Assembly (NCBI RefSeq): GCF_042651965.1
Contig: NZ_JBHSDY010000002.1
Span: 590,199-654,198, forward strand
From: Castellaniella hirudinis
GTDB taxonomy: Bacteria > Pseudomonadota > Gammaproteobacteria > Burkholderiales > Burkholderiaceae_B
DNA: 64,000 nucleotides
Direction: 5' to 3'
Shown here: positions 18,825 through 30,682 of the stretch, in pieces
How positions within the stretch are numbered: the first letter of the stretch is position 1
Layout of the letters: the number at the start of each line of letters is the position of its first letter
Notes under the pieces: generated by a model
Databases searched by the model: none
What the model was told of the DNA's origin: nothing
What the model saw: only the letters and a program-made list of their open reading frames with translations
Program-made: the position numbers and the translations under genes

Positions 18825-19200
18825 CAGCACCTCGACTGCACGGCACATCGTCGGCATGTCTTTCATCGGGGGCAGGTTCTTGTGAGGCACCTCGACCGTA
18901 CCACCCCCTTCGTCAGGCGGCGCCCTGTGGCCGCACCGGGCGCTGTTGGAGTCCGCCGGTGAGAGGCCTGCCAGCGGGGATGCAAGTGAGCCACTGTCTG
19001 AGCGGGACGCTTGTGGTCAGTCCGGGGGACTGACCACCCCGCGAGTTTGGCGAACGCCCCGATGGCAGGCCTCTGACCGGGCAGTTCCGGCGCAGCCGGA
19101 ACCGGACGACCTGCGACCGGGGCGGGCATAGGGCGACGCCGAGGCCTTACAAAAGAACACCACTGGCCAGCGCCCTACAAAAGCGTGATCAAACACCACA
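18825..19200. other. Gene-free interval with nested inverted repeats (18962-19074)
   Basis: No supported gene. A 12-base perfect inverted repeat (18962-18973 with 19063-19074) encloses an 11-base perfect hairpin with a 3-base loop (19013-19023 with 19027-19037), itself flanked by another 5-base pairing (19002-19006 with 19038-19042). The arrangement could fold as a branched RNA or a cruciform. It follows mgtE and faces the secA terminator. Two similar short strings (CACCTCGACTG near 18829 and CACCTCGACCG near 18888) hint at decayed repeats. Identity unknown. Confidence 0.5.
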
Positions 19201-19222
19201 CCAACGCACCAGCAATGAAAAA

Positions 19223-19244
19223 GGCCGGAACGCAATGTCCGGCC
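19223..19244 (-). terminator. secA terminator
   Basis: A 7-base GC stem (19223-19229 with 19238-19244) flanked by A/T pairs, followed on the minus strand by TTTTTC, starting about 20 bases past the secA stop. Confidence 0.75.
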
Positions 19245-19266
19245 CTTTCATCATCGGCAGAAAGAC

Positions 19267-22029
<2,763 letters not shown>

Positions 22030-22121
22030 ATCGTATCGTCGCTGCGGGCCCAACGGAAATCGGACGCCGGAAAATTGTGAGACGCGGGCACCGAATGGTG
22101 ACCGCAGGTAAACGCTGCAGT

Positions 22122-23210
22122 TTAACGCAGCACGGAAGCCCCCGCATCGGCGGGGGACCCGGCAGCAGCCTGCGCGATCCGGTCGCCCCCCTGCGCCAGG
22201 CGCGTGCGGGCGTCATCCTGGATGAACAGGGTCGGGTCCAGGGGATAGTCCGCCATCCGCACCTCGAAATGCAGATGCGAACCGGTGGATCGGCCGGTGC
22301 TGCCCACCCGCGCGATCAACTGGCCCTGGCGGACGATGTCCCCCGTCTTCACCAGCACGCTGGAAGCATGGGCATAACGGGTCCGCAGGCCGTTGCCATG
22401 GTCGATTTCCACCATCCGCCCGTAGCCGTGCCAACTGCCCGCCCGCGTCACCAGCCCGCCGGAGGCCGCCCGGATCGGCGCGCCGCGCGGTGCGACGAAA
22501 TCCAGACCCTCGTGCATGGTGTGACGGCCGCTGACCGGATTGCGGCGCCAACCGAACGAGGAGCTGAGGGCAGGATAATCGACCGGCGACAGGGTCGGCA
22601 GACTGGCCTGGAAGCCCGCCTGGCGGGACAGGGCCGCATCCACCAGCGCGTACGCGTCCTCCTGGGTTTCCAACTGCCGCCCCAGCGCGTCGATGTGCCG
22701 TCCCAGCAATTCCGCCGAGCCGATCGAGGGCGCCGGCAGCGACTGGGCGGGAATATCGTCCATGACCTGGGCATCGCCCGCGTCGTCCTGCAAGCTGGCC
22801 AGCCCCTCGGCGGACCCCGCAGGAGAGGCGGACTCAGCCGACGCAGGAGAGGCGGCAGCCGCGACGGTTGCGGCCGCGCGGGGCGCGAGTTCCGGCGCCG
22901 TATAGTTCAGACCGGCCGCCTGGGCGACCCGCGTGCGCACGGACTCCATGGCCAGCACACGGCCCTGCAATTCGCCCAGCTTGCCCGCCAGGCCTGCGAT
23001 ACTGCCCTGCAGCGCCGCCGAATCCTGCCGCAGGCGGGAGTCGATCGCCTCGCGCTGGCCGGGGTCCATGGCCGGCGCGCGCCAGGCTTGCCATTGGGCG
23101 CCGCCCCAGGCCGCCAGCGCCAGGGCGCACACCCCGCCCAGCCCCCGCAGGAGCCGCGCGTTAGAATGCAGCCAGAGCGCTGCGCGAGCAGTTTGTTTCG
23201 ATTTCGTCAC
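22122..23210 (-). CDS. M23-family peptidase with N-terminal membrane anchor and coiled coil
   Basis: A 362-residue envelope protein. An N-terminal hydrophobic segment (about 22-40) should anchor it in the inner membrane. A coiled-coil-like region follows (about 52-95), then an Ala/Ser-rich linker and a LytM/M23 domain (about 205-330). The zinc ligands are visible as HEGLDF and HLHFE, so it may be an active DD-endopeptidase rather than an EnvC/NlpD-like activator. The start is GTG (23210). It lies between secA and the divergent DciA-like gene; only 12 bases separate the two start codons. Confidence 0.85.
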   Translation of the reverse strand: MTKSKQTARAALWLHSNARLLRGLGGVCALALAAWGGAQWQAWRAPAMDPGQREAIDSRLRQDSAALQGSIAGLAGKLGELQGRVLAMESVRTRVAQAAGLNYTAPELAPRAAATVAAAASPASAESASPAGSAEGLASLQDDAGDAQVMDDIPAQSLPAPSIGSAELLGRHIDALGRQLETQEDAYALVDAALSRQAGFQASLPTLSPVDYPALSSSFGWRRNPVSGRHTMHEGLDFVAPRGAPIRAASGGLVTRAGSWHGYGRMVEIDHGNGLRTRYAHASSVLVKTGDIVRQGQLIARVGSTGRSTGSHLHFEVRMADYPLDPTLFIQDDARTRLAQGGDRIAQAAAGSPADAGASVLR

Positions 23211-23222
23211 TCAAAATTCCTT

Positions 23223-23693
23223 ATGTCCATGGCGATGCCGCCTCGGCGGAACCGATCCTCCGGCACTCCGGCCCTGGAATGGCTGGACCGCAATCCGCAA
23301 GGCGCGCACATGATGCGCGCAGTGCGCGAACTGCTGGCCGTCCAGGCGGTGGTGGCAGGCACCTTGCCGCCCGCCCTGGCACGCCACATCCGGGTCGCCA
23401 GCATGGATGGACCGCACATCACCGTGATGGTTCCCGGCCCCGCGCACGCCGCCCGGCTGCGCCAACTGACCGAAGCCGCCGCCCGCAGGGTCCGGGAGGC
23501 AGGCTGGCCCGTCGAACGGATTGTCGTCCGGATCGACGCCGCCATGGGCCGGACCTGGACACAAAAGCCCCGGCGGGAAGCCGAACCCCTGGGGGAAAAC
23601 GCCCTGCAGTCCTTCGAGGACCTGGGGCGTCACGTGGCGCCGGGCCCGCTGGCCGACGCCATCGGCCGGCTGCTGCGCCACCACCGCTCGTAG
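23223..23693 (+). CDS. DUF721 (DciA-like) protein
   Basis: A 156-residue protein with a DUF721 core (about 25-110; for example LLAVQAVVAGTLPPALARHIRV and VPGPAHAARLRQLTEAA). DciA proteins of this family act as loaders or operators of the replicative helicase DnaB in bacteria lacking DnaC. Here the role is inferred from family only. The ATG at 23223 is followed closely by ATGs at 23229 and 23235, so the exact start is uncertain. It is the only plus-strand gene between secA and the dcw cluster. A repeat element begins right at its stop codon. Confidence 0.75.
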   Translation: MSMAMPPRRNRSSGTPALEWLDRNPQGAHMMRAVRELLAVQAVVAGTLPPALARHIRVASMDGPHITVMVPGPAHAARLRQLTEAAARRVREAGWPVERIVVRIDAAMGRTWTQKPRREAEPLGENALQSFEDLGRHVAPGPLADAIGRLLRHHRS

Positions 23694-23839
23694 GATGAGT
23701 CCGGACACAGGACAGTCCCCGCGGACTGTCCTGTGCCTGACGAATCGGAGCGGCTTGCAAGCCGCGACGTGGAGAGCTGTCGCGGCTGAAGATGCCTCGT
23801 GCCTGACGAATCGGAGCGGCATACCAGCCGCGACGTGGA
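23693..23839 (+). repeat. Modular hairpin repeat, copy 1
   Basis: Begins at the stop of the DciA-like gene. A 13-base perfect stem (23706-23718 with 23723-23735) is followed by two 41-base direct copies (23733-23773 and 23799-23839), each with a small GCGGC/GCCGC hairpin. The same modules recur at 42340-42422 with paired substitutions that keep both stems. It may also act as terminator for the DciA-like gene. Confidence 0.75.
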
Positions 23840-23865
23840 CGAGCAGCGCAGCGGACCGGCCGGAA

Positions 23866-24789
23866 TCAGGCGAGCTGCCAGTCGCGGGTGAAGGCGGCGG
23901 GTGCGGTGTCGCGCGATTCGTAGCTGACCAGTTCCCAGCAATCCTGCCGGGCCAGCAGGGCGCGCACCAGTTGGTTGTTCAAGGCGTGACCGGACTTGCA
24001 GGCGACGTAACGCGCCACCAGCGGCTTGCCGGCCAGATACAGGTCCCCGATGGCGTCAAGGATCTTGTGTTTCACGAATTCGTCGTCGTAGCGCAGCCCG
24101 TCGGCGTTCAGGACGCGGTATTCGTCCATGACGATGGCGTTGTCCAGGCTGCCGCCGCGCGCCAGGCCCATGGAACGCAGGGCCTCGACCTCGCTGGCGA
24201 AACCGAAGGTGCGCGCGCGGGCGATGGTCTTGACGTAGGAATCCTTGGCGAAGTCGATTTCAGCCGCGTTGGCCGTGGAATCGATGGCGGGATGCCGGAA
24301 ATCGATCGAGAAGGACAGCGCAAAGCCGTCGTACGGCTCCAGCCGCGCCCATTTGGCGGCCGGGCCTTCGCCTTCGCGGACTTCGACGGGCTTGAGCACC
24401 CGCAGGAAGCGTTTGGGCGCGCTCTGTTCCAGCAGGCCGGCGCTGCGCAGCAGGTAGACGAACGTCCCCGCGCTGCCGTCCATGATGGGCACTTCTTCGG
24501 CGTCGAGATCGACGTGCAGATTGTCCACGCCCAAGCCGGCCAAGGCCGACATCAGGTGCTCGACGGTGGAGACGCGCACCGAACCCTGCTGCAGGACCGA
24601 AGCCATGCGGGTGTCGCCCACAGCGTCGGCGCGCGCGGGCAGATCCACGACTTCAGGCAGGTCCACGCGATGGAACACGATGCCGGTATTGGGCTCGGCC
24701 GGGCGCAACGTGATTTCCACGCGGCGGCCGGAGTGCAGGCCCACCCCAGTGGTGGACACGGCTTGTTTGATGGTGCGCTGCAGGAGCAT
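23866..24789 (-). CDS. lpxC: UDP-3-O-acyl-N-acetylglucosamine deacetylase LpxC
   Basis: A 307-residue zinc deacetylase catalysing the committed step of lipid A synthesis. Zinc ligands are the His in STVEHLMSALAG and the His and Asp in KHKILDAIGD. The catalytic Glu lies in EEVPIMDGS and the conserved Lys/Phe loop in RARTFGFASEVE. The ATG at 24789 (MLLQRTIKQ) matches the family start; a form 25 codons longer is rejected. It follows ftsZ in the dcw order with a 260-base gap, so it probably has its own promoter. Confidence 0.97.
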   Translation of the reverse strand: MLLQRTIKQAVSTTGVGLHSGRRVEITLRPAEPNTGIVFHRVDLPEVVDLPARADAVGDTRMASVLQQGSVRVSTVEHLMSALAGLGVDNLHVDLDAEEVPIMDGSAGTFVYLLRSAGLLEQSAPKRFLRVLKPVEVREGEGPAAKWARLEPYDGFALSFSIDFRHPAIDSTANAAEIDFAKDSYVKTIARARTFGFASEVEALRSMGLARGGSLDNAIVMDEYRVLNADGLRYDDEFVKHKILDAIGDLYLAGKPLVARYVACKSGHALNNQLVRALLARQDCWELVSYESRDTAPAAFTRDWQLA

Positions 24790-24953
24790 GGGAGTCTTCG
24801 TCAAAGAAAAAAACGGCACGGCGGAGCGCGCCCCGCATTGCCTGACTGCTTGCATTGTAATCAATATTCGGGTTTTCCACGATAGTCGAATGCAACACGG
24901 GAGGATGCATGTGCAAGGAAATCCCCGGGATGACCGGATAAAACCAATGCGAA

Positions 24954-24989
24954 GGCGCGCCTTCCCCCAGGGGCAGGGGAAGACGCGCC
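24954..24989 (-). terminator. Putative ftsZ terminator
   Basis: A 13-pair GC-rich stem with one mismatch (24954-24967 with 24976-24989, 8-base loop) about 60 bases after ftsZ. The minus strand continues TTCGCATTGGTTTTATC, a weak T tract, so readthrough into lpxC is plausible. Confidence 0.5.
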
Positions 24990-25049
24990 AGGCGCCGCGA
25001 ACTGCTGTACGACAGCCGCGATGTGAGGTTGCGCGCGAAGCGGGCCGGG

Positions 25050-26219
25050 TCAGTCGGCCTGCTTGCGCAGGAAGGCCGGGATGTCGAAGTGATCCATGCC
25101 GGCCGTCTCCAGGGCCCGGACCTGGGCCGAGGCATGGCTGCGCGGATTGCGGATCACCGACGGCACGTCCGTACCGGAAAAGTCATGGCCGGCGCCCACC
25201 GGCATATTGTCCGTGCCGGTGCGCTGGGCTTCGACGTTGGTCGACACCAGTTGCGGACGCGACGACGTCGCGCCCAGGCCGGTGGCGACCACCGTGACGC
25301 GCAGGTTCTCGCCCATGGACTCGTCGTAGGCCGTACCGAAGATCACCGTGGCATCGGACGAGGCATAGCTGCCGATGGTGTCCATGATCTCGCGGGTCTC
25401 GCGCATCTTCAGCGTCCGGCTGGCGGTGATGTTGACCAGCACGCCGCGTGCGCCGTGCAGGTCCACGCCTTCCAGCAGCGGGCAGGCGATCGCCTGTTCG
25501 GCTGCGATGCGGGCACGATCCACGCCGGAGGCCACGGCCGTGCCCATCATGGCCTGGCCCTGCTCGCCCATGATGGTCTTCACGTCCTCGAAGTCGACGT
25601 TGACGTTGCCTTCGACGTTGATGATCTCGGCGATCCCGGCGCAGGCGTTGTGCAGCACGTCGTCGGCCGCGCGGAAGCAGTCTTCCTGCGTGGCGTCCTC
25701 GTCCATCAGTTCATACAGGTTTTCGTTCAGCACGACCACCAGCGAATGGACATGGCGCGACAGTTCGCGAATGCCTTCCTCGGCCATGCGCATGCGCTTG
25801 GCGCCCTCGAAAACGAAGGGCTTGGTGACCACGCCCACCGTCAGGATGCCCAGCTCCTTGGCGACCTCGGCCACCACGGGGCCGGCCCCCGTCCCGGTGC
25901 CCCCGCCCATGCCGGCGGTGATGAACACCATGTGTGCGCCATTCAGCGCCGCGCGGATTTCCTCGCGGGCGGTCTCGGCAGCGGCACGACCCTGTTCGGG
26001 TTTCGCGCCGGCGCCCAGTCCGGTACGGCCCAGACGGATCTGGACCGGCGCCTCACTGGTCAGAAGCGCCTGGGAATCGGTATTCGCGCAAACGAAATCC
26101 ACACCCTGCACGCCCGAACGGATCATGTGGGCCACGGCGTTGCCGCCTGCCCCGCCGACGCCCACGACTTTGATCATGGTGCCGGTTCTGCTGGTATCCA
26201 GCATTTCAAAATTCATCAT
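25050..26219 (-). CDS. ftsZ: Cell division protein FtsZ
   Basis: A 389-residue tubulin-like GTPase that forms the Z ring. It has GVGGAGGNAVAHM, the tubulin signature GGGTGTGAGP, and the T7 loop NVDFEDVKTIM that supplies catalytic Asp residues across the polymer interface. The linker is short and the C-terminus DIPAFLRKQAD is the peptide that binds FtsA and ZipA. The start ATG at 26219 has GAGGGAG upstream; a second ATG follows directly. It lies 76 bases after ftsA. Confidence 0.98.
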   Translation of the reverse strand: MMNFEMLDTSRTGTMIKVVGVGGAGGNAVAHMIRSGVQGVDFVCANTDSQALLTSEAPVQIRLGRTGLGAGAKPEQGRAAAETAREEIRAALNGAHMVFITAGMGGGTGTGAGPVVAEVAKELGILTVGVVTKPFVFEGAKRMRMAEEGIRELSRHVHSLVVVLNENLYELMDEDATQEDCFRAADDVLHNACAGIAEIINVEGNVNVDFEDVKTIMGEQGQAMMGTAVASGVDRARIAAEQAIACPLLEGVDLHGARGVLVNITASRTLKMRETREIMDTIGSYASSDATVIFGTAYDESMGENLRVTVVATGLGATSSRPQLVSTNVEAQRTGTDNMPVGAGHDFSGTDVPSVIRNPRSHASAQVRALETAGMDHFDIPAFLRKQAD

Positions 26220-26295
26220 GGTTGACTCCCTCACATACGGAAAAACGAACAACTTCCCCTGAAAAGCCCATGGCCCTGGCCGCTTTGACGCCGCC

Positions 26296-27522
26296 TCAGT
26301 TCATGAACCATTCCTTCATGCGCGCCAGAATGGATTTGACCGTTCCCTTCTGTTGCGCCACCTTGCGGCCGCGGGCGCGCTGCACGCGCGCCTCGGTCAA
26401 CAAGCCCATCACCGTCGAGAAGCGCGGATTGCGCATCACGTCGGCCAAACTGCCCTCATACATGGGCACGGCGACACGCACCGGCTTGAGGAACACGTCC
26501 TCGGCCAGTTCCACCATGCCCGGCATGAGCGCCGTCCCGCCGGTCAGCACGACCCCGGACGACAGCAATTCCTCGTAGCCGGATTCGCGCACCACCTGCT
26601 GCACGAAACCAAACAATTCCTCCATGCGCGGCTCGATCACCGCGCCCAGGGCCTGGCGCTTGACGCTGCGGTTGGGGCGATCCCCCAGGCCCGGCACTTC
26701 GATCATTTCCTCGGCATCGACCAGCGTCTGCTTGGCCACGCCGTGGCGCAGCTTGATTTCCTCGGCGTCCGGCGTCGGCGTGCGCAGCATGGCGGCGATG
26801 TCGCTGGTGACCTGGTCGCCCGCGATCGGGATCACCGAGGTATGGCGGATCGCGCCGCCGGTGTAGATGGCGATGTCGGTGGTGCCTCCGCCGATGTCCA
26901 CCAGCACCACGCCCAGTTCTTTCTCGTCGACCGTCAGGCACGACAGGCTGGAAGCGAGCGGCTGCAGAATCAGGTCCTGGACTTCCAGGCCGCAGCGGCG
27001 CACGCACTTGACGATGTTCTGGGCCGCGCTGACCGCGCCCGTGACGATGTGCACGCGCACCTCCAGGCGCATGCCGCTCATGCCGATCGGCTCGCGGATG
27101 TCCTCTTGCGCGTCGACGATGAACTCCTGCGTCAATACGTGCAGCACCTGCTGATCGGTCGGGATGTTGACCGCCTTGGCCGTCTCGATCACACGCGCCA
27201 CGTCGGTGGCGGTGACTTCCTTGTCCTTGACCGCCACCATGCCGCTGGAATTGAAGCTGGTGATGTGGCTGCCCGCGATGCCGGTGTAGACCTCGCGGAT
27301 CTTGCAGTCGGCCATCAGCTCGGCTTCCTCCAGTGCGCGCTGGATGGAGTTCACGGTGGACTCGATGTTGACCACCACGCCTTTGCGCATGCCTTCGGAC
27401 TCGTGCTGTCCCAGGCCCAGCACCTCGAACCCGCCGTCGGGCAGGATTTCGGCAACGACGGCGGCCACCTTGCTGGTGCCGATGTCGAGTGCAACGATCA
27501 GGTCTTTGATGTCACGGGTCAT
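26296..27522 (-). CDS. ftsA: Cell division protein FtsA
   Basis: A 408-residue actin-like ATPase that tethers FtsZ to the membrane. Phosphate-binding loops are visible in ALDIGTSKVAA and DIGGGTTDIAIY, and VVLTGGTALMPGM marks the second adenosine motif. The C-terminal amphipathic helix VKSILARMKEWF is the membrane-targeting sequence. The start overlaps the ftsQ stop by 4 bases (ATGA). Confidence 0.98.
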   Translation of the reverse strand: MTRDIKDLIVALDIGTSKVAAVVAEILPDGGFEVLGLGQHESEGMRKGVVVNIESTVNSIQRALEEAELMADCKIREVYTGIAGSHITSFNSSGMVAVKDKEVTATDVARVIETAKAVNIPTDQQVLHVLTQEFIVDAQEDIREPIGMSGMRLEVRVHIVTGAVSAAQNIVKCVRRCGLEVQDLILQPLASSLSCLTVDEKELGVVLVDIGGGTTDIAIYTGGAIRHTSVIPIAGDQVTSDIAAMLRTPTPDAEEIKLRHGVAKQTLVDAEEMIEVPGLGDRPNRSVKRQALGAVIEPRMEELFGFVQQVVRESGYEELLSSGVVLTGGTALMPGMVELAEDVFLKPVRVAVPMYEGSLADVMRNPRFSTVMGLLTEARVQRARGRKVAQQKGTVKSILARMKEWFMN

Positions 27523-28322
27523 GGTTTGGTCGATCGGGAGGATGCAGAAGTTTCGGGAGACAGCGTGATGGCGAATCCATTCGGATAACGCAGGTCGGCA
27601 CTGGCGATCATGCGGCCGCCCAGGCGGCGGGTCAGTTCCGGCCAGGCCTGGACAAAGCGTTCAATACGGGCGGCGAAGGGCAGCGCGCCGGAGCGTCCGT
27701 GGGGGTCGGCCACGTCAGCGGCCGGATCCCGGCCCAACGCCAGGCGCACGTCATCGGACAGGGTGACTTCCCAGGCGTAGCGAGGGGTCAGCGTGGCCTC
27801 GCGCACGCTCAGGCCCAGCGGCGCGAACCAGCGCGCGATCTCGGCGTAGCGCTGCACCACCAGCCGCTCGGAATTCACCGGACCGTTCAACTGGGGCAGG
27901 TCCAGTTCGTCGGGCAGCTCGCCCTGGTTGGCCGTGAAGGCCTCACCCCAGGTATTGATCATCTGGTTCTCGTTCCAGTAAGCCAGCGGCTGCTGCTCTT
28001 CGATATTCACCTGCAGCGTCGCCGGCCACACCCGCCGGACGATGGCGTGGCGCACCCAGGGCGCGGACTCGATGCGGCGCCGCGCCGCGTCCAGGTCCAT
28101 CAGGAAGAAATTGCCCCGCACCTGCCCCGCCAGCGCGGTCTGCAAGTTCAGGGGCGTGACGTATTGCAGGGTCGAACCGCCCGCCGGGGCCAGCTCGATC
28201 TTGGAAATCGCGAAATACGGCCGCCGGATGGTCCAGACCACGGCCCCGACCACGATCGCCAACACCGCCAGCAAAGCCAGCAGGTTGGCGATCAGATTGG
28301 TCAGTCGGGCTTCGGCGAACAC
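27519..28322 (-). CDS. ftsQ: Cell division protein FtsQ
   Basis: A 267-residue bitopic inner-membrane protein of the divisome that binds FtsB and FtsL. A transmembrane segment (about 10-32) precedes a POTRA domain (about 38-108, with FAISKIELAPAGG) and an FtsQ beta domain containing WPATLQVNIEEQQPLAYW. It lies 15 bases after ddlB and overlaps ftsA by 4 bases. Confidence 0.96.
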   Translation of the reverse strand: MFAEARLTNLIANLLALLAVLAIVVGAVVWTIRRPYFAISKIELAPAGGSTLQYVTPLNLQTALAGQVRGNFFLMDLDAARRRIESAPWVRHAIVRRVWPATLQVNIEEQQPLAYWNENQMINTWGEAFTANQGELPDELDLPQLNGPVNSERLVVQRYAEIARWFAPLGLSVREATLTPRYAWEVTLSDDVRLALGRDPAADVADPHGRSGALPFAARIERFVQAWPELTRRLGGRMIASADLRYPNGFAITLSPETSASSRSTKP

Positions 28323-28337
28323 GTCCGGCTCCTTTCC

Positions 28338-29279
28338 TCAGGCTGCCTGGCGCAGCTTGCAGCGCGCCGTCGACAGGATTTCCACACACAGCCGGCCGTA
28401 GCTCATGCCGGCGGCCTTGGCGCCCATGGGCACGAGCGAATGGCTCGTCATGCCCGGCGAGGTGTTCATTTCCAGCAGCCAGGGCTGGTTCTGCTCATCG
28501 AGCATCACGTCGGCCCGGCCCCAGCCTTCGCAGCCCAGGACCCGGTAGGCCTGCACGACGATCTCCTGGATCCGATGCGTCAACGCGTCCGGCAGCGGCG
28601 CCGGGCACACGTAGCGGGTGTCGTTGGACACGTATTTGTGTTCGTAGTCGTAATTGCCCTGGGGCGCGATGATCTCGATGACGGGCAGCGCGCGCGCTTG
28701 CGCCCCCGAACCCAGCACCGGGATGGTCAGTTCGCGCCCGCGGATGAACTGCTCGACCAGGGCCAGATCGTCGAAACGGCAGGCCAGCGCCTGCGCGTCG
28801 TGCAACTGGTCCGCCGACTCGACCCGGGTCAGGCCCAGCGTCGAACCTTCGTGCGGCGGCTTGACGATCAGCGGCAGGCCCAAGTCCCGGGCCAGACCCG
28901 ACGGATCGGCGTCGCAGGCCAGTTCGGCGAAGCGCGGCGTGGGCAGCCCGTGCTGCAGCCACAGGCGCTTGGTGGCGATCTTGTCCATCGCCAGGCAAGA
29001 GGCCAGCGGGCCGCTGCCGGTATAGGGAATCTTCAACAGTTCCAGCGCGCCTTGCAGCGTGCCGTCCTCGCCGTAGCGTCCGTGCAGGGCGATGAAGACG
29101 CGGTCGAAGCCCGCCGCCGCCAGGTCCGCCAGGCTGCGTTCCCCGGTGTCGAACAGATGGGCGTCGACGCCTTCTTCGCACAGCGCGGCGCAGACCCCGG
29201 CGCCCGACATCAGAGACACTTCACGCTCGGCGGAACTGCCGCCGTACAACACGCCCACGCGGCCGAATGCCTGGCTCAT
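28338..29279 (-). CDS. ddlB: D-alanine--D-alanine ligase
   Basis: A 313-residue ATP-grasp ligase that makes D-Ala-D-Ala for MurF. It has VLYGGSSAEREVSLMSG, the ALHGRYGEDGTLQG loop, KPPHEGSTLGL and the Mg-binding LLEMNTSPGMTSHSLVP. The start at 29279 overlaps the murC stop (ATGA). An open extension further upstream runs inside murC and is not real. Confidence 0.97.
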   Translation of the reverse strand: MSQAFGRVGVLYGGSSAEREVSLMSGAGVCAALCEEGVDAHLFDTGERSLADLAAAGFDRVFIALHGRYGEDGTLQGALELLKIPYTGSGPLASCLAMDKIATKRLWLQHGLPTPRFAELACDADPSGLARDLGLPLIVKPPHEGSTLGLTRVESADQLHDAQALACRFDDLALVEQFIRGRELTIPVLGSGAQARALPVIEIIAPQGNYDYEHKYVSNDTRYVCPAPLPDALTHRIQEIVVQAYRVLGCEGWGRADVMLDEQNQPWLLEMNTSPGMTSHSLVPMGAKAAGMSYGRLCVEILSTARCKLRQAA

Positions 29280-30682
29280 AGAGGACTCCCCAGTTGCGCG
29301 GGGACGCGGCTGATGGAACCGGCCCCCATGATGATCACGACGTCTCCGTCGCGGGCGAAGTCCCCGATGGCGGCCGCCATATCGGCCACGTCCTCGACGA
29401 ACACCGGCTCGACCCGGCCGGCCACCCGCAGGCCGCGCGCCAGGGCGCGCCCGTCGGCGGCGATCAGCGGCGCCTCGCCGGCCGGATAGACCTCGGTCAG
29501 CAGCACGGCATCGGCCGAGCTCAGCACACGCACGAAATCCTCGAAGCAATCGCGGGTGCGCGTATAGCGGTGCGGCTGGAAGGCCAGCACGATACGGCGG
29601 TCCGGCCAGGCGCCACGTGCGGCCGCCAGGGTGGCCGCCATCTCGACCGGGTGGTGGCCGTAGTCATCGACCACGGCATACGAGCCGCCGCCGTTCTTCT
29701 CCGGCACCGGAAAGCGGCCCACCTGGGTAAAGCGCCGGCCCACGCCGCGAAACTGCGACAGCGACTCGGCGATGATCCCGTCGGGCACGCCCAGCTCAGT
29801 GGCGACGGCGATCGTGGCCAGCGCGTTGAGCACGTTGTGCCGGCCCGGCAGATTGAGGCGCACGGACAGGGGGGCCAGATCGCCCCGGACGCCCTGCCGA
29901 TCGACCTCGAAGCACATGACGGTGCCGTCGGCGCGCAAGTCGCGCGCGCGCACCTGGGCCGGCGTGTCGATGCCGTACGTCGTCACGGGCCGCGACACGA
30001 AGGGAATGATCTCGCGCACATTGGCATCGTCCACGCACAGCACCGCGCTGCCGTAGAACGGCAGGCGCTGGGTGAACTCGACGAAGGCGCTCTTGAGACG
30101 CGCCACGTCGTGCCCGTAGGTGTCCATGTGGTCGAGGTCGATGTTGGTGATGATGGCCATCACCGGCAGCAGGTTCAGGAACGAGGCATCGGACTCGTCG
30201 GCTTCGACCACGATGTAGTCGCCCTGCCCCAGCCGCGCGTTGGCGTCGGCCGCGTTCAGCCGCCCGCCGATGACGAAGGTGGGATCCAGCCCGCCAGCCG
30301 CCAGCACGCTGGCCACGAGACTGGTGGTGGTGGTCTTGCCGTGCGTGCCGGCAATGGCGATGCCGCGCTTCAGGCGCATCAGCTCGGCCAGCATCAGGGC
30401 GCGGGGCACCACCGGGATGCGCGCGGCGCGGGCCGCCAGGACTTCGGGATTGTCGGCGTGGATGGCGGTGGACGTGACCAGGGCGCCGGCGCCGCGAATG
30501 TGCTCGGCGGCGTGGCCGATCAGGATGCGCGCGCCCAGCGACGCCAGCCGCCGCGTCACGGCGGTTTCCTGGACGTCGGAGCCGCTGATGGAATAGCCCA
30601 GGTTCAGCAGCACCTCGGCGATGCCGCTCATGCCCGAGCCGCCGATGCCGACGAAGTGAATATTACGGATGCGGTGCTTCAT
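29276..30682 (-). CDS. murC: UDP-N-acetylmuramate--L-alanine ligase MurC
   Basis: A 468-residue Mur ligase adding L-Ala to UDP-MurNAc. The N-terminal Rossmann part has HFVGIGGSGMSGIAEVL, the P-loop is GTHGKTTTTSLVA, and the central domain has DESDASFLNLLP and the YGHHPVE motif of the ligase family. It overlaps murG and ddlB by 4 bases each. Confidence 0.98.
   Translation of the reverse strand: MKHRIRNIHFVGIGGSGMSGIAEVLLNLGYSISGSDVQETAVTRRLASLGARILIGHAAEHIRGAGALVTSTAIHADNPEVLAARAARIPVVPRALMLAELMRLKRGIAIAGTHGKTTTTSLVASVLAAGGLDPTFVIGGRLNAADANARLGQGDYIVVEADESDASFLNLLPVMAIITNIDLDHMDTYGHDVARLKSAFVEFTQRLPFYGSAVLCVDDANVREIIPFVSRPVTTYGIDTPAQVRARDLRADGTVMCFEVDRQGVRGDLAPLSVRLNLPGRHNVLNALATIAVATELGVPDGIIAESLSQFRGVGRRFTQVGRFPVPEKNGGGSYAVVDDYGHHPVEMAATLAAARGAWPDRRIVLAFQPHRYTRTRDCFEDFVRVLSSADAVLLTEVYPAGEAPLIAADGRALARGLRVAGRVEPVFVEDVADMAAAIGDFARDGDVVIIMGAGSISRVPAQLGSPL

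Noticed and set aside
18825..19200. Possible transposase remnant after mgtE
   Set aside because: No frame shows transposase motifs and no target-site duplication was found; kept only as an unexplained inverted-repeat region.
23733..23839. Two 41-base direct repeats as a possible CRISPR
   Set aside because: Only two copies at one site, separated by 25 bases and each palindromic; related units occur elsewhere singly and no cas genes are present.
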